Shown: positions 18,260 to 28,900 of the stretch, piece by piece
Layout: each line of letters opens with the position of its first letter
How positions within the stretch are numbered: the stretch's first letter is position 1
Source: Robiginitomaculum sp.
Lineage (GTDB): Bacteria > Pseudomonadota > Alphaproteobacteria > Caulobacterales > Maricaulaceae
Direction: 5' to 3'
Length of the DNA stretch: 64,000 bases
Assembly (NCBI GenBank): GCA_021776515.1
Contig: JAJFFS010000016.1
Coordinates: 310,001-374,000 of the forward strand
Position numbers and translations under genes: made by a program
The notes under the pieces: generated by a model
Told to the model about the DNA's origin: nothing
The model's input: only the letters and a program-made list of their open reading frames with translations
Database searches by the model: none

Positions 18260-18736
18260 TTATTCTTCGTCTGGTGGGGACATTGTCCAGGCAAGAATGT
18301 TAAAGGGGATAATCATCGAATAGACCAAAACCGTCATGCCAATGGTCACCAGTAAATGCCGCATACCCTTACCGGCCAAACCATAATTGGCGGCAATGGC
18401 GGCAATGATAATCATCACCAGCGTGACGAGGATAGTCAGCCGGTACGCAGTATGAAAGGTGGTGGCACGCCGGTGTAATTCGTGCTCATCAGCAACGCCC
18501 TTACTGTCCAGAATGCGCCGGAATGCCTTTGGCATAAACATCATGATAGCTAAGCTGCTGGCGATAAATACGCCGCGAACACTGATGAAAAACCGCGCTT
18601 GCCCAATGTCTGATACGCTCTCTATATGGAACAGTAATGCCCCGATAACCGGCAAAACAAGGGCGAGGGCGCCCAAGGTTCGTATATAAAGGGGGCTCCA
18701 GGATTTCAGTGCGGTTTGGGTGTTGGTAATGGCCAT
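18260..18736 (-). CDS. Four-pass membrane protein paired with an XRE regulator
   Basis: This 158-residue protein has four predicted membrane segments (about 20-42, 50-70, 98-120 and 128-150) and a short charged C-terminus. I do not recognise the family with certainty. Small multi-pass membrane proteins encoded next to short XRE regulators (DUF2975-type and similar pairs) are common, and the membrane partner is often proposed to modulate the regulator or respond to envelope conditions. The gene starts 1 bp after the stop of the XRE gene, so the two are co-transcribed and probably translationally coupled. Confidence 0.7.
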   Translation of the reverse strand: MAITNTQTALKSWSPLYIRTLGALALVLPVIGALLFHIESVSDIGQARFFISVRGVFIASSLAIMMFMPKAFRRILDSKGVADEHELHRRATTFHTAYRLTILVTLVMIIIAAIAANYGLAGKGMRHLLVTIGMTVLVYSMIIPFNILAWTMSPPDEE

Positions 18737-18737
18737 T

Positions 18738-18986
18738 TTAGTCCTCCATTTTCTTATTCTGTTCGCGCAATTGTTGAGACAGAGGCATGAATTCGGTGAG
18801 CGAAAAAACCTCCTCCAATGGCAGTGTGAAAAATGCCGAGAGTTTCAGCGCCAGTTCCAGAGAGGCGTTATAGTCACCGCGTTCAAGATAACCGATGGTT
18901 TGAAAATTTACCCCAACGGCTTCCGCCAGGTCCTGACGGCTGTAATTCCGCTCGGTGCGTAATAGCTTGATTCGGTTGTGTACCAT
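18738..18986 (-). CDS. Small XRE-family transcriptional regulator
   Basis: This 82-residue protein is almost entirely a Cro/C1-type helix-turn-helix (about 5-60: RQDLAEAVGVNFQTIGYLERGDYNASLELALKL, shown in part), of the YozG-like short class without a ligand domain. It would bind DNA as a dimer. The membrane protein gene follows directly. Upstream, at 19016-19033, lies an AT-rich near-palindrome suited to autoregulation. Confidence 0.88.
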   Translation of the reverse strand: MVHNRIKLLRTERNYSRQDLAEAVGVNFQTIGYLERGDYNASLELALKLSAFFTLPLEEVFSLTEFMPLSQQLREQNKKMED

Positions 18987-19015
18987 GTATTTTTCATCAT
19001 ATATTAAATATCAAT

Positions 19016-19033
19016 TGTTGTATATATATAACA
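19016..19033. promoter_or_regulatory. Candidate operator for the XRE regulator
   Basis: TGTTG-TATATATA-TAACA forms an 18-bp palindrome with one mismatched pair, 30 bp upstream of the XRE start codon, within the 301-bp AT-rich gap that separates it from polA. Short XRE regulators usually repress their own promoters through such sites. The rest of this gap shows no gene. Confidence 0.4.
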
Positions 19034-19287
19034 TTATGATGGAATGTCAACATGATTTAAAATTACAAACTTTTGTCTTGCATAATGTGCTTATCTCCCC
19101 GTAGAGAGTGCCAAGAATTGTCATTAATTGGGTCAAACGTGTGATGGCATTATATTCAATACAGATATCTGATTGATATTGAGGGGGCGGTACACGTTAA
19201 ACCCCATTGCATCCAGGCGCGACCGCCCTCATGATTACGCAAAATAAATGATACGCAAACCCGTCACCATAAAGGTTGAAAAATACT

Positions 19288-22119
19288 ATGGCCGTTGTCC
19301 GACCGCTTACCGCTGATAGCCATCTCGTTCTGGTGGATGGATCGGGCTATATTTTTCGCGCCTACCATGCCTTGCCGCCGTTAACCCGCAAATCAGACGG
19401 GATGCCTGTGGGCGCGGTTTCGGGCTATTGCAACATGCTGTGGAAGCTGGTTGACGATATGCTGAACGGCGAGAAGGCAACACATCTGGCGGTTATATTC
19501 GACGCCAAAGGCAAGACCTTTCGTAATGACATTTACCCGGAATATAAGGCCCACCGCCCGCCGGCCCCCGAAGACCTGGTGCCGCAATTTGCGCTTGTGC
19601 GCGATGCCACCCGCGCCTTTGGATTGCCGTCCATAGAGGTTCAGGGGCTGGAGGCCGATGACCTGATTGCGTCTTATGCTCGCCATGCCGAGGCGCAAGG
19701 GGCCAGCACCACCATTATTTCGTCGGACAAGGATTTGATGCAATTGGTGGGTGAGCGCATCAACATGTATGACACGATGAAATCGCGCCGTATTGGCCCC
19801 GCCGAAGTGGTGGAAAAATTTGGTGTTGGGCCGGAAAAGGTTATTGAAGTACAGGCTTTGGCGGGGGATTCATCCGATAATGTACCGGGTGTGCCGGGCA
19901 TTGGTATTAAGACGGCTGCCTTGCTGATAAATGAGTACGGTTCGCTGGATGAACTGTTGAAGCGCGCTGGCGAGATCAAACAAAACAAACGGCGCGAAAA
20001 CCTTATTGAATTTGCCGATCTGGCGCGGATCAGCCGCGATCTGGTCACGCTGCGCACCGATGCCCCATTGCCGGAACCTGCGATTAACTTTGGTGCCGAG
20101 GAGCCTCAGGCCGGGGCGCTCCTGTCTTTTCTTGAGGAGATGGAATTTACCACATTCAGTCGCCGCGTACGCCAAAGTCTGGACGTGGATGATATTGGTG
20201 AGAACACTTATACCGAACACCCCATAAAAACTGGCAATCCGGGCAGTGAAGGGGATGCCTCTACGGCGACGCCTAACAGTATAGACCGTTCGGCCTATGT
20301 ATGTGTGCAGGATTTAGATACGCTGAACGACTGGGTTGCCCGCGCTCATGCCAAACGTGTGGTGGCGGTGGATACTGAAACCGATGCGCTGTCGTCCACC
20401 GGGGCCAATCTGGTGGGCGTGTCGCTGGCCATTACGCCTGGCGAGGCGTGTTACATTCCGCTGGGTCATGGCGCGGCGGGGGATTTGCTGAGCACTGTGC
20501 CGGATCAAATTTCCATGGATGCTGCTATGGCGGCGCTAAAGCCTTTGCTGGAAAGCCCGGCAGTGCTGAAAATTGGCCAGAACATTAAATATGACCTGGG
20601 GGTACTGCACCGCTATGGCATTGATATTACACCCTTTGATGACACCATGCTGTTGTCTTATGTCGAAGACGGCACCCTGCATGGGCATGGTATGGACGAG
20701 TTGTCAAAACTGCATTTAGGCCATGCCCCGGTGCCGTTCAAGGAGGTGGCCGGTGTTGGCAAAGCACAGATCAGTTTCGATCAGATAGACCTGAAACCAG
20801 CCACGCAATACGCTGCCGAGGATGCGGATGTAACCTTGTGTTTGTGGCAATTGCTCAAACCCCGCCTCACCGATAATAACATGCATACAGTTTACGAGAC
20901 ACTTGAGCGGCCCATGCCGCAAGTGCTCAGCACGATGGAACTGGCAGGGGTCAAGGTGGACCGTACGGCGCTGGCCACCTTGTCGGGTGATTTTGCGGTA
21001 CGTATGGCATCATACGAAGAAGAAGCCAAAGCCTTGGCCGGACACCCGTTTAACCTCTCATCGCCCAAACAGCTCGGTGAAATTCTGTTTGATGAACAAG
21101 GCTTGCCCGGGGGTAAAAAAACCAAAACCGGGGCCTGGAAAACTGATGCCAAGGTGCTGGATGAACTGGCGGCGGCGGGGCATGAATTGCCGCAGGTTTT
21201 GCTAAAATGGCGGCAATTACAAAAGCTTAAATCCACCTATACCGATGCGCTGGCCAAGGCCATTAGCCCGGTGACGGGGCGCGTGCACACCTCGTTCATG
21301 CTGGCGTCAACGTCCACCGGACGGCTATCCTCGTCTGATCCGAACTTGATGAATATCCCCATTCGTACCGAGGAGGGGCGTAAAATTCGCTCTGCCTTTA
21401 TTGCCGAACCGGGCTATTTATTGCTAAGCGCCGATTACTCACAGATCGAGCTACGGGTGCTGGCCCACATCGCCCAGGTAGATGCCTTGCAAGAGGCGTT
21501 TGCCGCCGGGCTGGACATTCACGCCATGACCGCGTCCGAGATATTTGGTGTACCTGTTGAGGGTATGGACCCCATGGTGCGCCGTCAGGCCAAGGCAATC
21601 AATTTCGGTATTATTTATGGCATTTCAGCTTTTGGCCTGGCTAACCAGTTGGGCATTGGGCGCGGTGAGGCGGCGGACTATATCAAGGCCTATTTCGAAA
21701 AATTTCCAGGCATTGCCGAATACATGGACGCGGCCAAAGCCGAAGCCCGTGACCAGGGCTATGTAGAAACCCTGTTTGGGCGACGATGCACGGTACCCGG
21801 TATCAATGATAAAAACTCGGCGCGGCGCGGATTTTCCGAGCGCCAGGCCATTAATGCGCCCATTCAGGGGAGCGCCGCCGATATTATGCGCCGCGCCATG
21901 ATCCGTATGCCGGATGCTCTGGCAACCTCTGGCCTTGATGCGCGTATGCTCATTCAGGTCCACGATGAACTGGTGTTTGAAGTGCGCGAAGATCAGGCCG
22001 ACGAACTGGCCGCTCTGGCTGCTAAAGTGATGGAAACTGCTTGCGCCCCGGCATTGGAGCTTAGCGTGCCGCTGGTGGTTGATTCAGGTGCCGGGCTTAA
22101 CTGGGATGTCGCGCATTAA
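19288..22119 (+). CDS. polA: DNA polymerase I
   Basis: This 943-residue polymerase fills gaps and removes RNA primers in replication and repair. The N-terminal 5'-3' exonuclease domain (about 10-290) has LVDGSGYIFRAYHA and the helix-hairpin-helix GVPGIGIKTA. The 3'-5' exonuclease domain (about 345-540) keeps the metal-binding residues in VAVDTETD, so proofreading looks intact. The polymerase domain (about 545-943) has LSADYSQIELR (motif A), RRQAKAINFGIIYG (motif B) and IQVHDELVFEV (motif C). The TTG at 19276 is an alternative start, but the ATG at 19288 has AAAGG at better spacing. It is a single-gene unit ending in an inverted pair of intergenic repeats. Confidence 0.97.
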   Translation: MAVVRPLTADSHLVLVDGSGYIFRAYHALPPLTRKSDGMPVGAVSGYCNMLWKLVDDMLNGEKATHLAVIFDAKGKTFRNDIYPEYKAHRPPAPEDLVPQFALVRDATRAFGLPSIEVQGLEADDLIASYARHAEAQGASTTIISSDKDLMQLVGERINMYDTMKSRRIGPAEVVEKFGVGPEKVIEVQALAGDSSDNVPGVPGIGIKTAALLINEYGSLDELLKRAGEIKQNKRRENLIEFADLARISRDLVTLRTDAPLPEPAINFGAEEPQAGALLSFLEEMEFTTFSRRVRQSLDVDDIGENTYTEHPIKTGNPGSEGDASTATPNSIDRSAYVCVQDLDTLNDWVARAHAKRVVAVDTETDALSSTGANLVGVSLAITPGEACYIPLGHGAAGDLLSTVPDQISMDAAMAALKPLLESPAVLKIGQNIKYDLGVLHRYGIDITPFDDTMLLSYVEDGTLHGHGMDELSKLHLGHAPVPFKEVAGVGKAQISFDQIDLKPATQYAAEDADVTLCLWQLLKPRLTDNNMHTVYETLERPMPQVLSTMELAGVKVDRTALATLSGDFAVRMASYEEEAKALAGHPFNLSSPKQLGEILFDEQGLPGGKKTKTGAWKTDAKVLDELAAAGHELPQVLLKWRQLQKLKSTYTDALAKAISPVTGRVHTSFMLASTSTGRLSSSDPNLMNIPIRTEEGRKIRSAFIAEPGYLLLSADYSQIELRVLAHIAQVDALQEAFAAGLDIHAMTASEIFGVPVEGMDPMVRRQAKAINFGIIYGISAFGLANQLGIGRGEAADYIKAYFEKFPGIAEYMDAAKAEARDQGYVETLFGRRCTVPGINDKNSARRGFSERQAINAPIQGSAADIMRRAMIRMPDALATSGLDARMLIQVHDELVFEVREDQADELAALAAKVMETACAPALELSVPLVVDSGAGLNWDVAH

Positions 22120-22127
22120 GTTTTGGC

Positions 22128-22205
22128 ACCCTCGTCTTTCGACAGGCTCAAGATGAGGGTTTTTAGCTTTGAGTGTTCCCTCATCCTGAGCTTGTCGAAG
22201 GATGG
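22128..22205. repeat. Inverted pair of the CTTCGACAAGCTCAGGATGAGG repeat family
   Basis: Two diverged copies lie head-to-head (22128-22159 and 22178-22204) just after polA and can form one long hairpin, possibly acting as a terminator. Other copies occur near 29730-29893 and 50641. The family is widespread in alphaproteobacterial intergenic DNA. Confidence 0.8.
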
Positions 22206-22219
22206 TAATATCAAGCATA

Positions 22220-23275
22220 TTAATCGTCCTTCCAACCGGCACGGCCCTCGCAAAATTCGCAGCCGTAATAGAAACTGGCTTCAAGGTCGCCGCCGCCCAT
22301 TTGCGCTTCATTGCACCACTCACAGCCGGAAACGCTGTCTTCTATGCCCAAACAGTAAGTGCAAATATGGGTGTTCTCATGCAACACAACTGAATCGTGT
22401 GTGGTACACAAAGCGCAATTGATTGACGTACCATATGTCGGGTCGCTGTCCCCATGATCCAATATATCGTGGAGATCAGATGCCGTTATGTCGTTTTCGC
22501 AATGAGGGCATGGGCGGCTCTCTGCATAGTCACCTTCCAGCCTTACGAGCTTTTGGCAATGCGGGCATTCGATCTTCAAAAATGTTTCTGGTAACTTACA
22601 AACCCAGCATGTTTGCTTGAAAAGTTCAGTTGAAATATCCTTAAGTTCAGATGCTTCATGTCCGCAGCCAGAACAAGTACAAAATATAGCGCCGCCTCTC
22701 TTGGCTTTATCGATTTCCGGTTTCAGTTCCTTAAAGGCAATATCCAAAAAAGTGCGATTGCGCTGCATAAGACGCCCGACGTGGCTGATGTTAGTAGTAT
22801 AATCTCTGAACTGGTCAGACCAGTTGCTGAGCAAGCGTTCTAGGTGGAACCAACACCTGAATTGCTCAGCAACAATTTTTTCAAGGTGGCCGGGTGTTGC
22901 TTGTCCATCTGTTGCATCGTGAAAGAAATGTATTATCTGGTTTCGATGATCGCTGAGGCGTTTAAACTGAGTAACTGCATTTTTTGGTATGTGTTGGTGA
23001 CAAATTTTTTCCAATCGCTGGACAGCTTCTATAGAGCTAACTGTCCGGCAAGCACCAGAGAGAAATTTATTGAGATCGGCGTCTGACGATCGTTCAACAA
23101 CAAGTGTCCAGTGTTCGTTCATAAGACGAGCTTTAAGCAATAGCTCCACCGCAGTGGCAAAATGGATGACGGAGTATTTGGTGCTGGCTTCAATCTCGCG
23201 TGTCGCCCTGACGAGAAAATCAAAAGCACTTTGCGTCAAGCGTCTGCGCGCGTCTTCGATTTTTGCAGTGCTCAC
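22220..23275 (-). CDS. HEPN-like protein with multiple zinc-ribbon CxxC motifs
   Basis: This 351-residue protein is not one I can name. Residues about 10-150 are helical and carry features of the HEPN fold: AVELLLKARL early and HRNQIIHFF later, with the R-x4-H motif that forms the RNase site in active HEPN proteins. Residues about 195-345 contain eight CxxC pairs (such as CWVC, CPHC, CALC, CTYC, CEWC, CEFC), suggesting several zinc ribbons that could bind nucleic acid or protein. A GTG start preceded by GAGGGGG is chosen. It stands alone between polA and rnpB. HEPN proteins often act in RNA-targeting defence or toxin systems, but no antitoxin partner is visible. Confidence 0.65.
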   Translation of the reverse strand: MSTAKIEDARRRLTQSAFDFLVRATREIEASTKYSVIHFATAVELLLKARLMNEHWTLVVERSSDADLNKFLSGACRTVSSIEAVQRLEKICHQHIPKNAVTQFKRLSDHRNQIIHFFHDATDGQATPGHLEKIVAEQFRCWFHLERLLSNWSDQFRDYTTNISHVGRLMQRNRTFLDIAFKELKPEIDKAKRGGAIFCTCSGCGHEASELKDISTELFKQTCWVCKLPETFLKIECPHCQKLVRLEGDYAESRPCPHCENDITASDLHDILDHGDSDPTYGTSINCALCTTHDSVVLHENTHICTYCLGIEDSVSGCEWCNEAQMGGGDLEASFYYGCEFCEGRAGWKDD

Positions 23276-23626
23276 TTTAATCCCCCTCTAAAGAGATAAG
23301 CATAGATTGATTCGGTGTAAGGCGATTTTTGCCGAACTGTGAGGAGCTACTGCTTTTGTATTTGGGTCCAGAGCCTGTTCCGGCGCAGGTCGGGGATGAT
23401 ATATCTATTATCAGGGTTCCCGGGCATCAGACCCGGGATCCAAACGGCGTTGTATTATTTAAGAGACCCCGGATTGAATTCGCGACAGGTCCGCGATAAC
23501 ACAAAAAAAACCGTGCGGTTTATCGTCGCCCTCAAACACATAGTGTTTGCAAGCCCGACCGGGCGTCGCGCGGTCAGCGCGCGCCATCGGAGGCATGAGC
23601 GAAGCGAATTGCCGTGAGATAAAAAA
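23276..23626. other. Gap between the HEPN gene and rnpB, with an inverted repeat
   Basis: I see no gene here. GGGTTCCCGGG and CCCGGGATCC near 23417-23443 form an inverted repeat of the kind scattered in alphaproteobacterial intergenic regions. An A-run at 23621-23626 is the T-tract of rnpB on the minus strand. Confidence 0.5.
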
Positions 23627-24014
<388 letters not shown>

Positions 24015-24044
24015 GTGCTTAAAATGGCTATTTGCGCTGCGCCG

Positions 24045-24722
24045 TCAAGGGGTTGGGATCAGCTTGACCAGCGTATGAGCCAAAGCACAGGTTTGTGCGC
24101 AGGGTTGGCCGGTTATGGCATTGGGAAGATAGCGGCGCTGAAAGGCGGTGATGATGTCGGCCTCGCTGGCCCCACCAAACCCATAGCCTATATGGGCAAG
24201 GTTACGATGCAATTGTGTTGTATCGGCAGGTTTGTTCGTTGCGTCTGGCCAAAGGCCTAGCCCCGCATCGGCCAAATGTTGCCAGGGGAAATGTTCGCCG
24301 GGGTCAGCTTTACGCCCAGGCGCGATGTCTGAATGGCCTACGATGTTATGAGCCGCAATGTTATGGCGTTGCACAATTGCAAGGCCAAGAGAGATGACGG
24401 CGCTGATCTGCGCTTTGGTGAAATCGGGCAAGCCAAAATCATGCCCGCCATTGACGATCTCTATACCGATGGAGGCGCTGTTTATATCCGCAACGTTGCG
24501 CCAATGACTAATACCTGCGTGCCAGGCGCGTTGATGCTCGGCGACCATGGCAAAGGTGCGTCCATCTTCCTCGACCAGATAATGAGATGATACTTTGGCC
24601 ACCGGGTCGCGCAGACGTGCCAGTGCCTCCTCACCGGTTTGCATACCGGTATAATGCAACACCAGCATGCTGATGGGCAGGGTGCGTTCGTCATAATTGG
24701 GTGAGGGGGCTGTGAGTATCAT
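24045..24722 (-). CDS. AmpD/AmiD-type N-acetylmuramoyl-L-alanine amidase
   Basis: This 225-residue Amidase_2 enzyme cleaves the bond between MurNAc and L-alanine of peptidoglycan or its fragments. Zinc ligands are apparent in VLHYTG (H23) and GHSDIAPGRKADPG (H near 150, D near 158). A C-terminal helical region (about 175-220) resembles the peptidoglycan-binding domain of AmiD-type proteins. No signal peptide is visible, which favours a cytosolic recycling role (AmpD) over the periplasmic lipoprotein AmiD. It lies between rnpB and the small membrane protein gene, with only 15 bp to the latter. Confidence 0.9.
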   Translation of the reverse strand: MILTAPSPNYDERTLPISMLVLHYTGMQTGEEALARLRDPVAKVSSHYLVEEDGRTFAMVAEHQRAWHAGISHWRNVADINSASIGIEIVNGGHDFGLPDFTKAQISAVISLGLAIVQRHNIAAHNIVGHSDIAPGRKADPGEHFPWQHLADAGLGLWPDATNKPADTTQLHRNLAHIGYGFGGASEADIITAFQRRYLPNAITGQPCAQTCALAHTLVKLIPTP

Positions 24723-24737
24723 AGCCGCTTCAAAGGC

Positions 24738-25046
24738 TTAGCGCGGGCCAAACGGTCCAAAACCATCCACGGTCCAGCCATGGGGGCCACGCCGGGCATT
24801 CAGGGTATTGGGGTCGCCTTTGGGGCGGCGCGAACCGGCAATGCGAAAAATCAGCCAGATAAAGGCCAGGGTGCCGATAATGATAAAGGTGCCGGCAAGG
24901 GCCGCCAGCGCAAAGAAAAATGCTGCAAGAGCAGCAAGCGCTGCAAAAACAACGGTGCCTAGCCACAATGCACTACCGCGCAGGGCATTCATCAGGCGGG
25001 CAGTAAAGCCGCGTAAACCGTTAAATTCAATTTCTGCCATAGGCAT
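24738..25046 (-). CDS. Small membrane protein, function unknown
   Basis: This 102-residue protein has a hydrophobic region of about 45 residues (roughly 25-72) that probably forms two membrane segments, and a hydrophilic C-terminus ending GPFGPR. I do not recognise the family. The ATG at 25046 has GGAG 6 nt upstream; a longer frame from 25058 is less likely. It lies 15 bp upstream of the amidase gene and 70 bp downstream of the DjlA-like gene on the same strand, so the three may form an operon. Confidence 0.65.
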   Translation of the reverse strand: MPMAEIEFNGLRGFTARLMNALRGSALWLGTVVFAALAALAAFFFALAALAGTFIIIGTLAFIWLIFRIAGSRRPKGDPNTLNARRGPHGWTVDGFGPFGPR

Positions 25047-25116
25047 GGCGTTCTCCATTCATCATGCCCCCCAAGGCAAGACGATATACCCTATCTTGGC
25101 ACGAAACACGCCAAGG

Positions 25117-25815
25117 TCAATGCACAGTGTTGTTATCCAGCCCACGTTCAGCGAGAATTTTCTCATAAGCGAGGTTAATCATGGCCATTTTCTTGCTGGC
25201 TAACCCTTGCATTTCGGCGGGCAGGCCCCGTGCCATAATACGGTCCGGATGGTTGGCTGAGGCCATGCGGCGATAGGCTTTCTTGATATCGTCATCGAGA
25301 ATGCTTTCGTCTATGCCTAAAATCAAATAAGGGTCATCGGGTTCGCGCCCCAGGCGGCTAGCGCGAATACGTCGGTATTCACGCCCTGAAAATCCGAAAA
25401 TATCTGAAACACGCTTTAGAAAAGCCTCTTCATCATCGGTGACACGGCCATCGGCGCGGGCGATATGAAACAGGCCATCCAGAATATCCTCCAGTATGGC
25501 CGGGCAGCAGCGAAATTTGCGCGCCACGCGTTTGGCATAGGATTCGTACCCCAATGTGGTTTGCCGAAAGAGATTAAATAGTCGCGCCACATCGTTTTGC
25601 GCATTTTTGGGGGCTGAAAACACTTCACGAAAAGCGCTGATTTCTTCAGCGGTGACAAGGCCGTCGGCTTTGGCCAGTTTGGCCCCAAGGGCGATCAGGG
25701 CCGTGGCAAAACCAGCATCGTCAATCCGTTGACCGGGCCGTTGCTCGTCTTCGGATTCGACGAAAAATGCCGCTGCGCCAGCGGCAATGTCGGTAAATTT
25801 GCGCCATAAACCCAT
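25117..25815 (-). CDS. DjlA-like co-chaperone (TerB and J domains)
   Basis: This 232-residue protein has an N-terminal short hydrophobic stretch, a TerB/DjlA domain (about 35-150, with two acidic loops KADGLVTAEE and ARADGRVTDDEE) and a C-terminal J domain (about 165-225) that contains the essential HPD in ANHPDR. J proteins stimulate the ATPase of DnaK. DjlA-type members are usually membrane-anchored and tied to envelope stress. The ATG at 25815 (MGLWRKF) is preceded by AGGAAGAG; the longer frame from 25848 begins with a basic stretch unlike the family. It is followed by the small membrane protein and amidase genes. Confidence 0.9.
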   Translation of the reverse strand: MGLWRKFTDIAAGAAAFFVESEDEQRPGQRIDDAGFATALIALGAKLAKADGLVTAEEISAFREVFSAPKNAQNDVARLFNLFRQTTLGYESYAKRVARKFRCCPAILEDILDGLFHIARADGRVTDDEEAFLKRVSDIFGFSGREYRRIRASRLGREPDDPYLILGIDESILDDDIKKAYRRMASANHPDRIMARGLPAEMQGLASKKMAMINLAYEKILAERGLDNNTVH

Positions 25816-25964
25816 ACGGTCTGCTCTCTTCCTAGCTCGTTTGAGCAAATGTGTGGGGCCATGGCAATGATAAATGGTGAGCGCATGGCACCTATGCGTA
25901 AAGTTTGGTGGTGTATTTGCCCTAACATAAGAATAAAGCTAATCCGCATTGGCAGGAGAGGCAG

Positions 25965-28900
25965 ATGAGCGCGGCAACAACGACAAAGGCCAAATGGTCT
26001 TTCTGGATAGACCGGGGTGGCACGTTTACCGATGTGATTGGCCTTTGCACAGATGGGCATTTCCAAACCGCTAAAGTGCTATCCGAAAACCCCGGGTGTT
26101 ATGCAGACGCCGCCATAGAGGGCATACGGCGTATTCTGGGTGTAGGTGGTGATGAAAAACTACCGACCTCGCGCATTGATATGGTCAAAATGGGCACAAC
26201 AGTGGCCACCAATGCACTGCTTGAACGCAAGGGCGCGCCAACCCTGTTTGTCACCACCAAAGGCTTTGCTGATGCCCTGGTAATAGGAGACCAGACGCGT
26301 AGCGACATATTCGCGCTAGACCTCACTCGCCCAAAGCCACTTTATGCTGAGACGCTGGAGATAGATGCTCGTGTGAGTGCGGATGGCGAGGTTATATCAC
26401 CATTGGATGAGGTGGCGGCCATGGCAGGTTTGCGTGCTGCTTATGAGCGCGGGTGCCGCTCTGTTGCTATCTGTTTCATGCACGGCTATGCCAGCCCGGC
26501 GTATGAGAGGCGCATCGCCCAAATGGCCCATGAATGCGGGTTTGAAGCAGTGAGCACCAGTGCGGTGGATCCCTTACAAAAACTGATCCCTCGGGCCTCG
26601 ACATTGCTGGCTGATGCCTATCTTTCACCAGTGCTGAATAATTATGTAAAACGCGTGCAAGGCGCGCTGGGCGCAACGCCGCTTTATTTTATGAAGTCCT
26701 CAGGTGGCCTTGCCCTGGCAACAAATTTTCGCGCCAGAGAAGCCGTGCTCTCCGGCCCGGCCGGCGGTGTGGTGGGCATGGCTAAAACCGCGCTGATGGC
26801 CGGGTTTCCCAAGGTCATAGGCTTTGATATGGGCGGCACCTCAACTGATGTATCACGTGCTGAAAACGGTGACGTAGAACGCATGAACAGCATGGCATTG
26901 CCCGGTATAAATTTACGCGCCCCTATGGTGGCTGTGCACACTGTCGCGGCGGGCGGTGGTTCGGTGCTTGGCTATGAGGGGTTGCGTGCGCAAGTTGGCC
27001 CCCAAAGCGCTGGTGCCGTACCGGGGCCAGCCAGTTATGGCCGAGGCGGTCCGGCCACTTTAACCGATGCCAATCTGGTTCTGGGGCGTTTGTCGCCTGA
27101 GTTTTTCCCCAAAACGCTTGGAGCGAAAAGCAATGCTGGGCCAGATGTGCAGGCCGCAAAATCTGCTCTTGGGCAATTGGCAAGGCAAATGGGAACAAAA
27201 TCAGCTGAAGAGGCTGCACTGGGTTTTGTCGCTATTGGCGTTGAGAATATGGCCCAGGCAGTCAAAGCTATATCCTTGGCCAAAGGCATTGATCCTGCTG
27301 ATTATGCGCTGGCCTCCTTTGGCGGCGCAGGGGGGCAAATGGCCTGCGCTGTGGCCAATGCATTGGGCATGACAACCGTATTGGTGCACCCCTTTGCAAG
27401 TCTCTTGTCGGCCTTTGGTATTGGCCTTGCTGATGTGCGTGCAGAGCGGCGGCAGTTCTTGCTTTTGCCTTTGAGTGCAGCAGGATTGAAAGCGGCTAAA
27501 TCGTGCGCAGATGAGTTATATAAAACAGCACTGGATGAATTGCGTGAGCACCATGTTGGTAACGCTGATATTCGGCGTATGGAAAACATCTACCTTAAAT
27601 ATGAAGGCTCTGACTCCGTGCTTCCTGTGCCTATGGGAACGCGGGAAGACATGCGCTCGCAGTTTGAGATCGACCATCAGCGACTTTATGGTTTTGTACG
27701 TAAAAATGCGCCGATTGTTATGGATTTTATAACATTGGCGCTGGTTGTTTCGCCGCCGGGCGCGTCAGGTATGGTTTTGACGCGGGCAAACAAAAACGAA
27801 ATGCAGGAACCTCTTGCAAAGAAGGTTTTAACTACTCTTGAAGGCGAGATTGTATTGCCGGTTTATGACTTGGCCGCTCTGGGTGCCGGGCAGGAAATCC
27901 AGGGTCCGGCGCTATTGGTGGATGTCCATTCCCAAATATTGGTTGACCCCGGCTGGAGTGCGTTTATGCGGCCTGATGCCATGTTGGTGATGACTGGTAA
28001 GGCGAAAAAAACAATAAACGCAGAGACGCAAAAAGCCGATCCTGTGCAGCTGGAACTCTTTAACCGGCGCTTTATGGGCGTGGCGGTTCAAATGGGCCAA
28101 GTGCTTGAACGCACAGCGCTTTCCGTCAACATGAAAGAACGACTGGACTTCTCCTGCGCGGTGTTTGAGGCCGATGGGGCATTGGTGGCCAATGCGCCGC
28201 ACATGCCGGTGCATTTAGGCTCTATGTCGGCCAGCGTGCGCGAAGTCTTGCGCCGCGTACCGAACTTAAAAGCAGGCGAAGCGGTGGCGCTTAACTCTCC
28301 ATACGCCGGGGGAACCCATGTGCCAGATATTACCGTGGTTATGCCGGTTATGGACAGTAACGGCGAGCGGCTGTTCTGGGTGGCGGCGCGAGGGCATCAT
28401 GCGGATGTGGGCGGGGTGCAGCCCGGATCTATGCCCCCTTTTTCAACCAGTATTGAAGAAGAAGGCGTTATTTTTGACTGTGCGGTCATTTTGCGCGGCG
28501 GCAAATTTCAGGAAGATGCGGTGCGCGCGATATTGGGTTCAACGCGCTGGCCTGCGCGTAATCCGGATCAAAATATTGCTGATTTACAGGCGCAGATTGC
28601 AGCCTGTACGTGCGGTGCCCATGAATTGTTCCGTATGGTGGGTGAGCATGGGAAAACCATTGTACAGGCCTATATGGGACATATTCGGGACAATGCCGAG
28701 GCGGCTGTGCGCGGCGTTATTGATCGCTTGCAGTCGGGCAATGCCATTGTGCCAATGGATTGTGGTGCGGTGATTAGAGTGCGCATTGATGTGGACCATA
28801 AACGTCGCAGTGCGATGGTGAATTTTACCGGCACATCTGCCCAGTTATCTAATAATTTCAATGCCCCCTCATCGGTGGCGCGAGCGGCAGTGCTTTATGT

